Assembly: GCA_014584705.1 (NCBI GenBank) | Contig: JACTMJ010000028.1 | Location: forward strand, 50,780 to 114,779 | Reading direction: 5' to 3' | DNA length: 64,000 bases | Source: Acidobacteriota bacterium | Lineage (GTDB): Bacteria; Acidobacteriota; Terriglobia; Bryobacterales; Bryobacteraceae | Part shown: one piece after another, positions 36,560 through 44,963 of the stretch | How positions within the stretch are numbered: position 1 is the first letter of the stretch | How the letters are laid out: every line of letters begins with the position of its first letter | Notes under the pieces: generated by a model | Database searches by the model: none | What the model was told of the DNA's origin: nothing | The model's input: only the letters and a program-made list of their open reading frames with translations | Program-made: the position numbers and the translations under genes

Positions 36560-36587
36560 GGGTTCCGCGCTCCGCTACGCGGGACCC
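36560..36587 (+). terminator. Hairpin after aspartokinase
   Basis: GGGTTCCGCG (36560-36569) and CGCGGGACCC (36578-36587) form a ten-pair stem with one G-T wobble and an eight-base loop. It lies in the 246-base gap before the glycosyltransferase gene. The inner CGCTACGCGGGA is shared with the hairpin at 9522, suggesting one dispersed palindrome type. No strong T tract. Confidence 0.5.
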
Positions 36588-36688
36588 GCTTTCGGCTAAG
36601 GGGAACGTCTCCGATCCGGATGTCCCCGGTTCCTCGTTTCCGATCTGAAGCAATTCCGAACCTTCGCCGCTCGAAAGGAGAAAACACC

Positions 36689-37915
36689 ATGGCTGACTTC
36701 CATCAAACCGGCAAGGTCACGACGCTGCATCGGCTCCGTCCAAGTGTGTATGACCGGCTTGAGACCGACATGCTTGCGTTCGCGGAAGAATCCCGCGTGG
36801 GGCTGGTGTTGCCGGCGCTCTATACGGAGTTTGAGTCGCCCGCCATGCAACTCATCGTCGACGAGTTGCGCCACGTCCGCTTTATCAGCCAAATCGTGGT
36901 CGCGCTGGGACGCGCCACACTGGAGCAGTTCCGGCATGCGCGGTCGTTCTTCAAGGATTTTCCGTATCCGGTCCACTTTCTGTGGATCAACGGAGACCGG
37001 GTCCAAAGCCTCTTCGACCGCTTCGAGGAAGTCAGCCTCTCTGCCGGGCAGGATGGCAAAGGCCGCAGTTGCTGGCTTGCCTATGGCTACCTGCTTGCCC
37101 GGGGCGATTGCGACGTCATCGCGCTTCACGATTGCGATATCCGAAACTACAACCGTGAGTTCGTCGCCCGGCTCTGCTACCCGATCGTGAATTCCAACCT
37201 CGGTTTTGAATTCTGCAAGGGCTTCTACGCCCGCGTGAGCGACCGGATGCATGGCCGCGTGACGCGCCTTTTCATGACTCCGCTAATTCGCTCGATGGAA
37301 AGCATGGCGGTCGGCACGCCCTTCCTTCGCTTTATTGACAGCTTCCGCTATCCGCTCTCGGGCGAGTTTGCCATGCGCGCCGATCTCGCCCTGGTGAACC
37401 GCATCCCCAGCGATTGGGGGCTCGAAGTCGGCGTCCTCGCCGAAGTCTTTCGCAACTGTGCCCCGGCCCGCATCTGCCAGGTGGACCTCGCGGACAATTA
37501 CGACCACAAGCACCAGGAGTTGGGCGACGACGACCCCACCAAAGGCCTCCGCCGCATGACCATGGACATCGCGAACTCCCTCTTCCGCACCCTTGCCGGC
37601 GAAGGCGTCGTATTCACCAACGACCATTTCCGCAGCCTTCAGATCCGCTATGTCCGCATGGCCGAGGACACGATCGCCCGCTATTACGCCGACGCCATGC
37701 TCAACGGGTTGATTTTTGACCGGCATGCCGAAGAGTACGCCGTTTCGATCTTCGCCCAGAGCCTCCGCGATGCGGCCGAAGGATTCAACAACGACCCGCT
37801 TGGCAGGCCGCTCATTCCCAACTGGAGCCGTGTCCTCGCCGCCCTGCCGAATTTTTACGACGACCTCATGGACGCCGTGGAACTCGACCGGCAAACCGTC
37901 GCCGCCATCGAATGA
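36689..37915 (+). CDS. GT81-like glycosyltransferase (glucosyl-3-phosphoglycerate synthase type)
   Basis: The ATG at 36689 with AAAGGAG eight bases before gives 408 residues; the upstream frame extension has no support. The fold is GT-A: LVLPALYTEFESPAMQLIVDEL for nucleotide-sugar binding, VIALHDCDIRNY with the DxD metal motif, and the acceptor region YPLSGEFAMRADLALVNRIPSDWGLEVGVL followed by VDLADNYDHKHQ. This resembles glucosyl-3-phosphoglycerate synthases, which make a precursor of glucosylglycerate, a compatible solute or polysaccharide starter. Sugar and acceptor are not certain. No phosphatase partner (GpgP) was seen beside it. Confidence 0.8.
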   Translation: MADFHQTGKVTTLHRLRPSVYDRLETDMLAFAEESRVGLVLPALYTEFESPAMQLIVDELRHVRFISQIVVALGRATLEQFRHARSFFKDFPYPVHFLWINGDRVQSLFDRFEEVSLSAGQDGKGRSCWLAYGYLLARGDCDVIALHDCDIRNYNREFVARLCYPIVNSNLGFEFCKGFYARVSDRMHGRVTRLFMTPLIRSMESMAVGTPFLRFIDSFRYPLSGEFAMRADLALVNRIPSDWGLEVGVLAEVFRNCAPARICQVDLADNYDHKHQELGDDDPTKGLRRMTMDIANSLFRTLAGEGVVFTNDHFRSLQIRYVRMAEDTIARYYADAMLNGLIFDRHAEEYAVSIFAQSLRDAAEGFNNDPLGRPLIPNWSRVLAALPNFYDDLMDAVELDRQTVAAIE

Positions 37916-38069
37916 GCCGGCGCGCCGGTCGCCCATGACGGCGCATCGCGTCCCGGCCCCACGCGGCCGGCTGGCGCAGTTCCTCGCACATCCCTGGCGC
38001 AAATCGCCGCCCGCCCCGGTTCCGGCCGCTTAGGTTGCGTCTCCGGGCTGTGTTTCAGACAATAGGGTC

Positions 38070-39473
38070 GTGGCTAAAGTATATCCCCTTATCCCCCGGG
38101 AGATTCCCCCGGTTGAGACGTCCTTGCGCCGGATCGTTACGTCTTTCCCTGTCCCGGAATCGATTCCAGTGCTGGAGAGCCTGGCTGAACATGAGCCTGT
38201 AGCGATGCAGGGCCAGCCTCCGGTCCTGTGGGATCGCGCGGTTGGCTTCCAGGTTTTTGATGCGTACGGGAACTGCTGGATCGATTGGTCCTCGGGCGTG
38301 CTCATCACCAACGCCGGGCACGGCCATCCCGCCATCGTCCGCGCCATCCGGGAAGCTGCGGAGAAGCAACTGCTCACCACGTACGCCTTCCCCAGCGTGG
38401 CCCGCGCCAAGCTTGTGGAGCGCCTCAGCTCTCTCGTGCCGGAGAAGCTCCGCAAGATCTTCCTCCTCACCACGGGCTCGGAAGCCGTCGAGTGCGCCAT
38501 TAAACTTTGCCGTACCCATGGCATCAAGGTGGGCGGCGCGAAGAAGAATGTCGTTGTTTCTTTCGACAAGGCCTTCCACGGCCGCACACTCGGCAGCCAG
38601 CAGATTGGAGGCATCCCGTCCCTGAAGGATTGGATCGTCAACTTCGATCCCGGCTTTATCCAGGTTCCCTTCCCCGACGGCTACCGCACGGAAGATACCT
38701 CGTTTGACTTGTTTCTCTCGGAGATCGCCCGCCAGGGTGTTACTCCGGACCGCATCTGCGGCGTCGTCTTCGAGCTTTACCAGGGTGGCAGCGCCGCGTT
38801 CCCGCCGGATGACTACATCCGCCGCCTGAGCGCCTGGTGCAAAGAGCACGACATCCTCGTCGTTTCCGACGAAGTGCAGGCGGGCTTTGGCCGCACAGGC
38901 ACCCTCTGGGGCTTCGAACAGTATGAAGGCTTCGTGCCGGATCTCGTCACCTGGGGCAAGGGAATTTCCAGCTCTCTGCCGATCTCCGCCGTCGCCGGTC
39001 GTCCGGAACTGATGGACCTCCACCCCCCCGGCAGCATGAGTTCCACGCACTCGGGAAATCCGGTCTGTTGCGCCGCCGCCCTCGCGTCCGTCGACGTCAT
39101 CCTCGGCGAAGGCCTGGTTGAGAACTCCCGCAAGATGGGAGAAATGCTCCACAACTGCCTGCGCTCCTTCGCCGCGCGCACACCGGAGATCGGGACCGTT
39201 GCGGGTCGCGGTCTGGTGGCGGGCGTTGCCTGCGTGAAGCCCGGCACCAAGGAACCGGACGCCGATCTCGCGTGGGAAGTGGTCCGCGCCTGCGCGGAGC
39301 GGGGCCTCCTGATGTTCAATCCCGTGGGCTTCGGCGGCGGCACCGTCAAGATCTGCCCGCCCCTCTCCATTACGGAAGAGGCCATGAAGGAATCCTGCGG
39401 CGTTTTCGAAGAGGCCTTCACCGCGGTCCTGGCCGAGCGGCGTGCAAACGCCGTCAGCGAGGTGTCCGCTTAA
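38070..39473 (+). CDS. Class III PLP-dependent aminotransferase (4-aminobutyrate type)
   Basis: A 467-residue enzyme starting at the GTG at 38070. Class III features are NCWIDWSSGVLITNAGHGHPAI, LLTTGSEAVECAIKL, FDKAFHGRTLGS, VVSDEVQAGFGRTG and the PLP Lys in VTWGKGISS, then THSGNPVCCAAALAS. It probably transfers the amino group of an omega-amino acid to 2-oxoglutarate, but relatives also use ornithine or amino-sugar substrates. The stop overlaps the start of the Gfo/Idh/MocA gene (TAATG), so the two are translationally coupled and probably act in one pathway. Confidence 0.87.
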   Translation: MAKVYPLIPREIPPVETSLRRIVTSFPVPESIPVLESLAEHEPVAMQGQPPVLWDRAVGFQVFDAYGNCWIDWSSGVLITNAGHGHPAIVRAIREAAEKQLLTTYAFPSVARAKLVERLSSLVPEKLRKIFLLTTGSEAVECAIKLCRTHGIKVGGAKKNVVVSFDKAFHGRTLGSQQIGGIPSLKDWIVNFDPGFIQVPFPDGYRTEDTSFDLFLSEIARQGVTPDRICGVVFELYQGGSAAFPPDDYIRRLSAWCKEHDILVVSDEVQAGFGRTGTLWGFEQYEGFVPDLVTWGKGISSSLPISAVAGRPELMDLHPPGSMSSTHSGNPVCCAAALASVDVILGEGLVENSRKMGEMLHNCLRSFAARTPEIGTVAGRGLVAGVACVKPGTKEPDADLAWEVVRACAERGLLMFNPVGFGGGTVKICPPLSITEEAMKESCGVFEEAFTAVLAERRANAVSEVSA

Positions 39474-40741
39474 TGAGCACGCCAGATGTCGTCATCGTCG
39501 GCGGGGGGATGATCACGCACGATCAGATCCTCCCCTCGTTCTACCAGCTTCAACTCGAAGGCATCGTCGGCGAGATCCATATCGTCGCCTTGCAAAGCCG
39601 CGCCCTCCGGGAACTGGCCGCCTCGGAAACCATCCGCCGCGCCTTCCCCGAATCGTCGTTTCGCGCCTGGCCGAGCCTGGATGCGGACCCCGAAGAGAAG
39701 CACCCGTCTCTTTACGAGGACGTCATTCGCTCTCTCAAGCCCGGCAGCATCGCTGTCGCAGCCGTGCCGGATCAGCTCCACTTTCAAACCGTGATGGCGG
39801 CTCTTTCCCATGACCTCCACGTGGTCTGCGTCAAGCCGCTCGTCCTGCATCATGAGCAGGCCGTGATCGTGGAGCGCGAGGCCAAGGCTCGCGGACTCTT
39901 CGTGGGTGTCGAGTACCACAAGCGATTCGACGACCGCAGCCTCATCGCCCGCCGCCGCTACCGTTCCGGCATGTTCGGCGAACTGCGTCTTGGCACCGCC
40001 AATCTCATGGAGAAGTGGTATTACCGCCACTCCAATTTCCAGAATTGGTTCAAGTCAGAGAACACGGATGCGTTCACCTACATCGGCTGCCACTACGTCG
40101 ATCTCGTCCACTTCATCACGGGTCTTCTCCCAACCGCGGTCAGCCTCTACGGCATTAAGGACAAGTTCCCCAATGGCGTTGAGGGGTACCTTTGGACAGA
40201 CGCCCGCATCCTTTGGGAGAACGGCGCCTGCCTGAACGTGCAGAACTCCCTCAGCTTCCCCGATGCCGCCCCTGGCTCGAATACCCAGGGCCTTACTCTC
40301 TATTTCGGAGATACTGCAAAGGATCGCGGCGGCTTCCTCTCCCACGATGACCAGTATCGCGGCATGCGCTACGCCTACCTCGATGCGCCGTCGAGCCCCG
40401 GGGCTACCACCTATCACGAGCCCAGCACGGACTATTTTCAGTACCTCGATACCGGCGGGAAAACACTCCAACCCGTCGGCTACGGATATCGCTCCGTCGC
40501 TCACCTCGTCGATGCCTGCCGCCGGGTAGAGGCGTTGGCCGACCCCGCCGATCGCGCAAAGAGCTTGCCCGCCCGCGTGGCGATGCTCGGCGAGATCGAC
40601 GCGAAGGGAATTCTCGCCACGCCCACCAACAGCGCCTTCAACGAACTCGTCGTGGAAGCAGGCCGCCAATCCCTGGCCCAGGGCGGGAAGATGGTGGAGA
40701 TCGTCTACGGCGACCACCCCCACGTCGCGCCTGCCAGCTAA
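39473..40741 (+). CDS. Gfo/Idh/MocA family oxidoreductase
   Basis: A 422-residue NAD(P)-dependent dehydrogenase starting at the ATG at 39473, inside the previous stop. The N-terminal Rossmann fold begins VVIVGGGMITHD. VVCVKPLVLHHEQAVIVE holds the canonical EKP-like motif with V in the first position (VKP), and VGVEYHKRFDDRSLIARRRY marks the substrate-binding start. YIGCHYVDLVHFITGLLP supplies the catalytic-region His. It probably oxidises or reduces a sugar or sugar-derivative. With the aminotransferase it may make or degrade an amino-sugar or similar compound; the substrate is unknown. Confidence 0.87.
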   Translation: MSTPDVVIVGGGMITHDQILPSFYQLQLEGIVGEIHIVALQSRALRELAASETIRRAFPESSFRAWPSLDADPEEKHPSLYEDVIRSLKPGSIAVAAVPDQLHFQTVMAALSHDLHVVCVKPLVLHHEQAVIVEREAKARGLFVGVEYHKRFDDRSLIARRRYRSGMFGELRLGTANLMEKWYYRHSNFQNWFKSENTDAFTYIGCHYVDLVHFITGLLPTAVSLYGIKDKFPNGVEGYLWTDARILWENGACLNVQNSLSFPDAAPGSNTQGLTLYFGDTAKDRGGFLSHDDQYRGMRYAYLDAPSSPGATTYHEPSTDYFQYLDTGGKTLQPVGYGYRSVAHLVDACRRVEALADPADRAKSLPARVAMLGEIDAKGILATPTNSAFNELVVEAGRQSLAQGGKMVEIVYGDHPHVAPAS

Positions 40742-40877
40742 GCCTTCCGGTCAGTTCTCCGTATCCTACGCGCCCTCCGCGCGGCCCCAATGGCATCATC
40801 CGCTGGGGTCACGCGGCGGGCGATCTCGTTTCTCCCAACGCCTCTTCCAGGCAATCTAAAGTTTTTTGCATCAATAG

Positions 40878-40906
40878 TTGACATGACAATCATTGTCTGA
40901 TAATTT
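40878..40906 (+). promoter_or_regulatory. Near-consensus sigma70-type promoter of the MarR gene
   Basis: TTGACA at 40878-40883, a 17-base spacer and TAATTT at 40901-40906. Transcription should begin about seven bases after the -10, at or next to the ATG at 40913. That leaves essentially no leader. Confidence 0.75.
40885..40897. promoter_or_regulatory. Inverted-repeat operator in the promoter spacer
   Basis: GACAAT (40885-40890), C, ATTGTC (40892-40897) is a perfect 6-1-6 palindrome lying exactly between -35 and -10. A bound repressor would block RNA polymerase. MarR autoregulation is the simplest reading. A Fur/PerR-family site of 7-1-7 type is an alternative because TGACAATnATTGTC resembles those boxes. 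Confidence 0.65.
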
Positions 40907-40912
40907 ATAGAT

Positions 40913-41458
40913 ATGGAAGCGGTCCCCTCCAGCCTTCAAGCGGAAATTCAGCAAACCACACCGTTCAGGTCTCTGAGCGAGGAAGCGATACTTTCGATCT
41001 TGCGAACGGCGGATCTGGTCCGGACCGCCATCACGGACCTTCTGGCTCCCGCTGGCATCACCATGCAGCAGTACAACGTGCTTCGCATCTTGCGCGGCGC
41101 GGGCGAAGCGGGCTTGCCCACACTGGCAATCGGAGACCGGATGATTGAGTCCGCGCCGGGTATCACCCGTCTCCTGGACCGGATGGAAGCCAAGAGTTGG
41201 GTCTCAAGAACCCGATGCAAGATTGACCGGCGCGTGGTCCATGCCCGCATCTCGACGGAGGGTTTGCGTTTGCTGGATAACCTGGACCAACCGCTCCGTT
41301 CGAGCACCGCCTTAGGGCTTTCCGGCATGGAGGAATCCGCGCTCGGCCAACTGATTCAACTGCTCGCGGCCGCGCGCCAAAGCATTCAACCGGGCGAACC
41401 CGCCGCCCCGCGCCAAACCGCAAAGGACGAAGAATTCGCGTCCAAAGCGCGGAACTGA
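40913..41458 (+). CDS. MarR-family transcriptional regulator
   Basis: A 181-residue winged-helix repressor. Core features are LLAPAGITMQQYNVLRILRGAG (helix 2-3), LAIGDRMIESAPGITRLLDRMEAKSWVSRTRCKIDRRVVHARISTEGLRLLD (recognition helix and beta wing, with the conserved DRR) and a helical dimerisation region at the ends. The C-terminal about 25 residues are a basic, probably disordered tail. The yceI gene follows after 39 bases, a pairing widely seen. Its own promoter contains a palindrome, suggesting autoregulation. The ligand is unknown, possibly an oxidant or phenolic compound, as for other members. Confidence 0.92.
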   Translation: MEAVPSSLQAEIQQTTPFRSLSEEAILSILRTADLVRTAITDLLAPAGITMQQYNVLRILRGAGEAGLPTLAIGDRMIESAPGITRLLDRMEAKSWVSRTRCKIDRRVVHARISTEGLRLLDNLDQPLRSSTALGLSGMEESALGQLIQLLAAARQSIQPGEPAAPRQTAKDEEFASKARN

Positions 41459-41497
41459 GGGTTTGAACGAAAGATCATCATTCAGGAGGAGACATTC

Positions 41498-42058
41498 ATG
41501 ATTGCCGTTGCAACCGAATACAAGATTGACCATTCCCATTCCAGCGCCACCTTCGCCGTGGCCCACCTTGGAATCAGTAAAGTGAAGGGGGAGTTCGCCG
41601 ACGTTCAGGGAACCATCGAATACGACCCCGCGAATCCCGCCGCCTCCAAGGTGGAAGCCGTGATCGGCGTGGCCTCGATCGCCACGCGCGACGAAGCGCG
41701 CGATGCCCATCTCAAGAGTGCCGATTTCTTCGATGTCGAGAAGTTCCCAACCATGACGTTTGTCTCGACGAACGTGGAAGTTGCCGGGGAAGACAAGCTG
41801 AGAGTGACGGGGAATTTCACCATCCGGGACGTCACCAAGTCTATAGTTCTCGACGTCGACGGCCCCACCAGTGAGATCAAAGACCCCTGGGGGGTCTTCC
41901 GGCGCGCCGCCGCCGCCCGCACCGTCATCAGCCGTAAGGATTTCGGCATGACGTGGAATTCGTTGCTTGAAACGGGAGGGTTGCTGGTGGGCGACAAGGT
42001 GGAAATCTCGCTCGAGATCGAAATGATGGCTCAAACCCAATCCGATTCCGGCAATTAA
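41498..42058 (+). CDS. YceI family protein
   Basis: A 186-residue lipocalin-like beta-barrel that binds isoprenoid-type lipids in characterised relatives. The start at 41498 has a very strong site (TCAGGAGGAGAC). YKIDHSHSSATFAVAHLGISKVKGEF, DEARDAHLKSADFFDVEKFPTMTF and KDFGMTWN are diagnostic. There is no signal peptide, unlike secreted E. coli YceI, so it should be cytosolic. It is probably controlled by the MarR regulator encoded just upstream. Confidence 0.93.
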   Translation: MIAVATEYKIDHSHSSATFAVAHLGISKVKGEFADVQGTIEYDPANPAASKVEAVIGVASIATRDEARDAHLKSADFFDVEKFPTMTFVSTNVEVAGEDKLRVTGNFTIRDVTKSIVLDVDGPTSEIKDPWGVFRRAAAARTVISRKDFGMTWNSLLETGGLLVGDKVEISLEIEMMAQTQSDSGN

Positions 42059-42233
42059 CCATTCCTCATCGCGCGGGGCCGGGGGAACCGATTCAGGCCT
42101 CCCCGCCCCGCCGCCTCCGCGCGCCCCAGGCCACGCCGGTCCGCCGGCAACCCGATGCCGGCTAGCCCCGGCTCCGGCAGCCAAACCCCCATTCAAGATA
42201 GAATGTCCAAAGGCCACCCGGCCCGCAATCAGC

Positions 42234-42686
42234 ATGACGGAACGTTCCGGACAAGCCGGCCCTGATCTCAACCTCGAACTCGCTTCCAATCTGGAAAGCG
42301 TGGATTTTGCCGAGGAGAAAACTCTGGAGATTGCAGCGCGATGCGGAATTCCGGAAGAGGAACTCCATCGCGTGGGCATCGCCATCCGCGAGGCGATGGT
42401 AAACGCCGTCGTCCACGGCAACCGTTACAACCGGAACAAGAGGGTCCATTTTCGCGTCCACACGAATCCCGAAGCCATTGCCATTACCATCGGCGATGAG
42501 GGTGGCGGCTTCGATCCGGATGCGCTGCCGGACCCGAACGCGGAAGAGAATGTCCTGGCCCAGTCCGGCCGCGGCATTATGCTGATTCGTGCTTTTATGG
42601 ATGGCTATGCCGTCTCGCCCCGCCCCGGTGGAGGCACCCAAATTCACATGATTAAGAATCTGCCAGGCGGGAATACCGCCGGGTAG
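42234..42686 (+). CDS. RsbW-like anti-sigma regulatory kinase (HATPase_c_2)
   Basis: A 150-residue ATP-binding protein. The N box is REAMVNAVVHGNRY, the G1 box DEGGGFD and the G2 region SGRGIMLIRAFMD. Such proteins are serine kinases and anti-sigma factors that phosphorylate a STAS-domain partner. The STAS gene lies 125 bases downstream on the same strand. No cognate sigma factor or RsbU-type phosphatase is seen nearby, so the target sigma is unknown. Confidence 0.9.
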   Translation: MTERSGQAGPDLNLELASNLESVDFAEEKTLEIAARCGIPEEELHRVGIAIREAMVNAVVHGNRYNRNKRVHFRVHTNPEAIAITIGDEGGGFDPDALPDPNAEENVLAQSGRGIMLIRAFMDGYAVSPRPGGGTQIHMIKNLPGGNTAG

Positions 42687-42811
42687 TTCTTCATGCTGGG
42701 CTGGCTAGCCCGTCGCGATTTCAGCCGGCGTCTGGCCGGAACCGTTGCCAGGGAAGAGGCCCGGATGTCCAGAGGAATCCGGACAGCCGGAGCAATTCAG
42801 GAGGAAGGGAT

Positions 42812-43156
42812 ATGAGTGTTGCGGTGACAACCCGGCGGGTTGGAGAGGTCTTTGTGCTGGACGTCTCCGGGCGCATCACGCTTGGAGAAGGCTCCAGCAT
42901 CCTGCGCGAATCCCTTCGCGATTGTGCCGCGACGAAACAACCCAAGGTTCTGCTGAACCTCGAAGAGGTTAACTACATCGACAGCAGCGGCATCGGCGAA
43001 CTTGTCTCCGGATACACGAACATCCAGGATGCCGGCGGGCAACTCAAACTCCTCAAGCTCACCAAGCGCGTGCGGGACCTCCTCCAGATCACAAAACTCT
43101 ACACGGTGTTCGAAGTCTTCGACGACGAAGCCACCGCCATTCAGAGCTTTCGCTAA
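42812..43156 (+). CDS. STAS-domain anti-sigma factor antagonist
   Basis: A 114-residue protein with GGAGGAAGGGAT before the ATG at 42812. NYIDSSGIGELVSGY holds the Ser that RsbW-type kinases phosphorylate, and GGQLKLLKLTKRVRDLLQITKLYTVFEVFDDEATAI completes the STAS fold. It is the expected substrate and release factor for the upstream kinase: when unphosphorylated it binds the kinase and frees a sigma factor. Confidence 0.92.
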   Translation: MSVAVTTRRVGEVFVLDVSGRITLGEGSSILRESLRDCAATKQPKVLLNLEEVNYIDSSGIGELVSGYTNIQDAGGQLKLLKLTKRVRDLLQITKLYTVFEVFDDEATAIQSFR

Positions 43157-43242
43157 CGACGCCCGCCCGCTCCGCGCCGCCGGTCTCCGGATATGGGAAC
43201 CCGGCCGGGACGATGGAATTCCGTCGTGAGAGTTGGCGAGAC

Positions 43243-43283
43243 CACTCGGTCCCGAGTGACGAATGGACGGGTGACGAATTGAC
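43243..43283. promoter_or_regulatory. Inverted and direct repeats ahead of the DASS transporter gene
   Basis: CACTCGG/CCGAGTG (43243-43249 with 43252-43258) is immediately followed by two copies of GTGACGAAT(g/t)GAC at 43256-43268 and 43271-43283. A TTGACA lies at 43279-43284 with only a weak -10 (TAGCCT, 43303-43308). The cluster looks like a regulatory region, but the promoter call is weak. Confidence 0.4.
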
Positions 43284-43325
43284 AGATTCCCCGCCGGTTG
43301 CGTAGCCTTAGCCTCAGCCCCTTGT

Positions 43326-44894
43326 ATGTCCGCCACCGGCCTAACCAGAGAATCCTTCGGCTTCTTCGCCGGTCTTTTCCTTTTCCTGCTTCTCCTCGTT
43401 CTGCCCGCGCCGGAGGGTCTCTCCCCCGTCGGAATGCGCATGGCGGCCGTATCCGCCCTGATGGCCGTGTGGTGGCTCACGGAAGCCACCCACATCGCCG
43501 TCACCTCCCTTCTTCCCATCGCCCTGTTCCCGCTCCTCGGCATCATGAAGAGCCAGGACGTCACGCCTAACTACGCCAACCACCTCGTCTTTCTCTACAT
43601 CGGCGGCTTCATCATCGCACTGGCCATGGAGCGCTGGGACCTCCACAAGCGCATCGCTCTCCTCACCATCCGCCGTGTTGGCACTAAGCCGGACCGCATC
43701 GTCCTCGGCTTCATGGCCACCACCGGCGCGCTCTCCCTGTGGATGTCCAACACGGCCGTCACGATGATGCTGCTGCCCGTCACCATTGCCGTGGTCAACC
43801 AGCTCGCCATCGCTGCCACGGTCGACGGCTTCCCGGACGAAGAGGCCCCCGCCAGAATCCGTGAGAACTTCGGCTCCGTCCTGCTCCTGGGCGTCGCCTA
43901 TGCCGCCAGCATCGGCGGCGTCGGCACCATCATCGGCACACCGACGAACGTTGCCTTCCTCGGCTTCGCCAGCCAGCGGTTCCCGGATCTCAAGCCCATC
44001 TCTTTCCTCGAATGGGCGGCCATCGGAGTACCGCTCGTCGTCGTCTTCCTCCCCCTCGCCTGGCTCTACGTATGCCGTTTCGGCGGCGATTTCTCCGTCT
44101 CCCGCATCCGTTTCCTCACGAGTACGTCCATCATCGACGAAGAGCTCGCCGCCCTCGGCCCCATCAAGACCGAGGAGAAAAAGGTGCTCGTCGTAGGCTG
44201 CGCCACCGCTCTGCTTTGGATCTTCCGCGAAGACATCCGCCTCGGCGCCTTCGTCATTCCCGGCTGGAGTTCCTTTACTCCCTACCCCACCTTCATTCAC
44301 GACGCAACCGTCGCCATGGCACTTGCGATTCTCCTTTGCGTGCTGCCCGCGGGCAAATCCCGTACGGGGCAGACCGCGAATGCGCCCGCGGCCGCGGGCA
44401 GCTCGCGCGTCCTCATTGATTGGCCCACCATCCAGAAAGGCATCCCCTGGGGGGTCGTTTTCCTCTTCGGCGGCGGATTCGCCCTCGCCCAGGGACTCGA
44501 GACATCCGGCCTCGCCGCCTGGATCGGTTCCGGCTTCGGCGCCCTGCGCGGATTCCCTCTCTGGGTCCTTCTGCCGGCCGGCTGCCTCCTGGCCGTTTCC
44601 GTAACGGAGGTCACCTCCAACGTCGCCACCGTCCTGATGCTTGCCCCCGTTCTCGCGGAAGCCAGTGTCCAGCTCGGCGTCCACCCCTATCTTCTGATGA
44701 TCCCCGCCACCATCATCGCTTCCTTTGCCTTCATGCTCCCGGTGGCCACCCCGCCCAACGCCATCGTTTTCTCGAGCGGTTGGATCACCATCCCCCGCAT
44801 GTTCCGCGCCGGCGCCGCCCTGGACGTCATGGCCCTGGCCATCATCCCCGCCATGATCTACTTCCTGGGCCGCATCGTGCTGGGTATCGGCTAG
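43326..44894 (+). CDS. DASS/SLC13-family anion transporter (dicarboxylate type)
   Basis: A 522-residue, highly hydrophobic carrier. The two sodium/substrate motifs are present as LSLWMSNTAVTMMLLPV (SNT) in the first half and EVTSNVATVLMLAPVLAE (SNV in place of SNT) in the second. GTIIGTPTNVAFLGFASQRF and LPVATPPNAIVFSSGWI are the paired GTPxN/PPN segments of DASS carriers. It probably couples sodium to uptake of di- or tricarboxylates, or sulfate. The long cytosolic linkers between the two halves are expected. Confidence 0.9.
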   Translation: MSATGLTRESFGFFAGLFLFLLLLVLPAPEGLSPVGMRMAAVSALMAVWWLTEATHIAVTSLLPIALFPLLGIMKSQDVTPNYANHLVFLYIGGFIIALAMERWDLHKRIALLTIRRVGTKPDRIVLGFMATTGALSLWMSNTAVTMMLLPVTIAVVNQLAIAATVDGFPDEEAPARIRENFGSVLLLGVAYAASIGGVGTIIGTPTNVAFLGFASQRFPDLKPISFLEWAAIGVPLVVVFLPLAWLYVCRFGGDFSVSRIRFLTSTSIIDEELAALGPIKTEEKKVLVVGCATALLWIFREDIRLGAFVIPGWSSFTPYPTFIHDATVAMALAILLCVLPAGKSRTGQTANAPAAAGSSRVLIDWPTIQKGIPWGVVFLFGGGFALAQGLETSGLAAWIGSGFGALRGFPLWVLLPAGCLLAVSVTEVTSNVATVLMLAPVLAEASVQLGVHPYLLMIPATIIASFAFMLPVATPPNAIVFSSGWITIPRMFRAGAALDVMALAIIPAMIYFLGRIVLGIG

Positions 44895-44963
44895 GTCGGC
44901 ACCGCCGCTGCTCATGCGCGCAATGCCGCGGCATCGCGCAGCGAAGATCGCATCCGAAGAACG

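Noticed and set aside
36530..36688. Upstream extension of the glycosyltransferase frame
   Set aside because: It covers a terminator-like hairpin, and the ATG at 36689 has AAAGGAG at good spacing.
37935..38033. A 32-codon frame between the glycosyltransferase and aminotransferase genes
   Set aside because: Pro/Ala/Arg-rich, no ribosome site, not seen as a conserved small protein.
43341..44915. A 524-residue minus-strand frame opposite the transporter gene
   Set aside because: It is rich in Glu/Asp/Gly repeats with no family features and lies exactly antisense to a clear transporter gene. Such mirror frames are common in GC-rich DNA.
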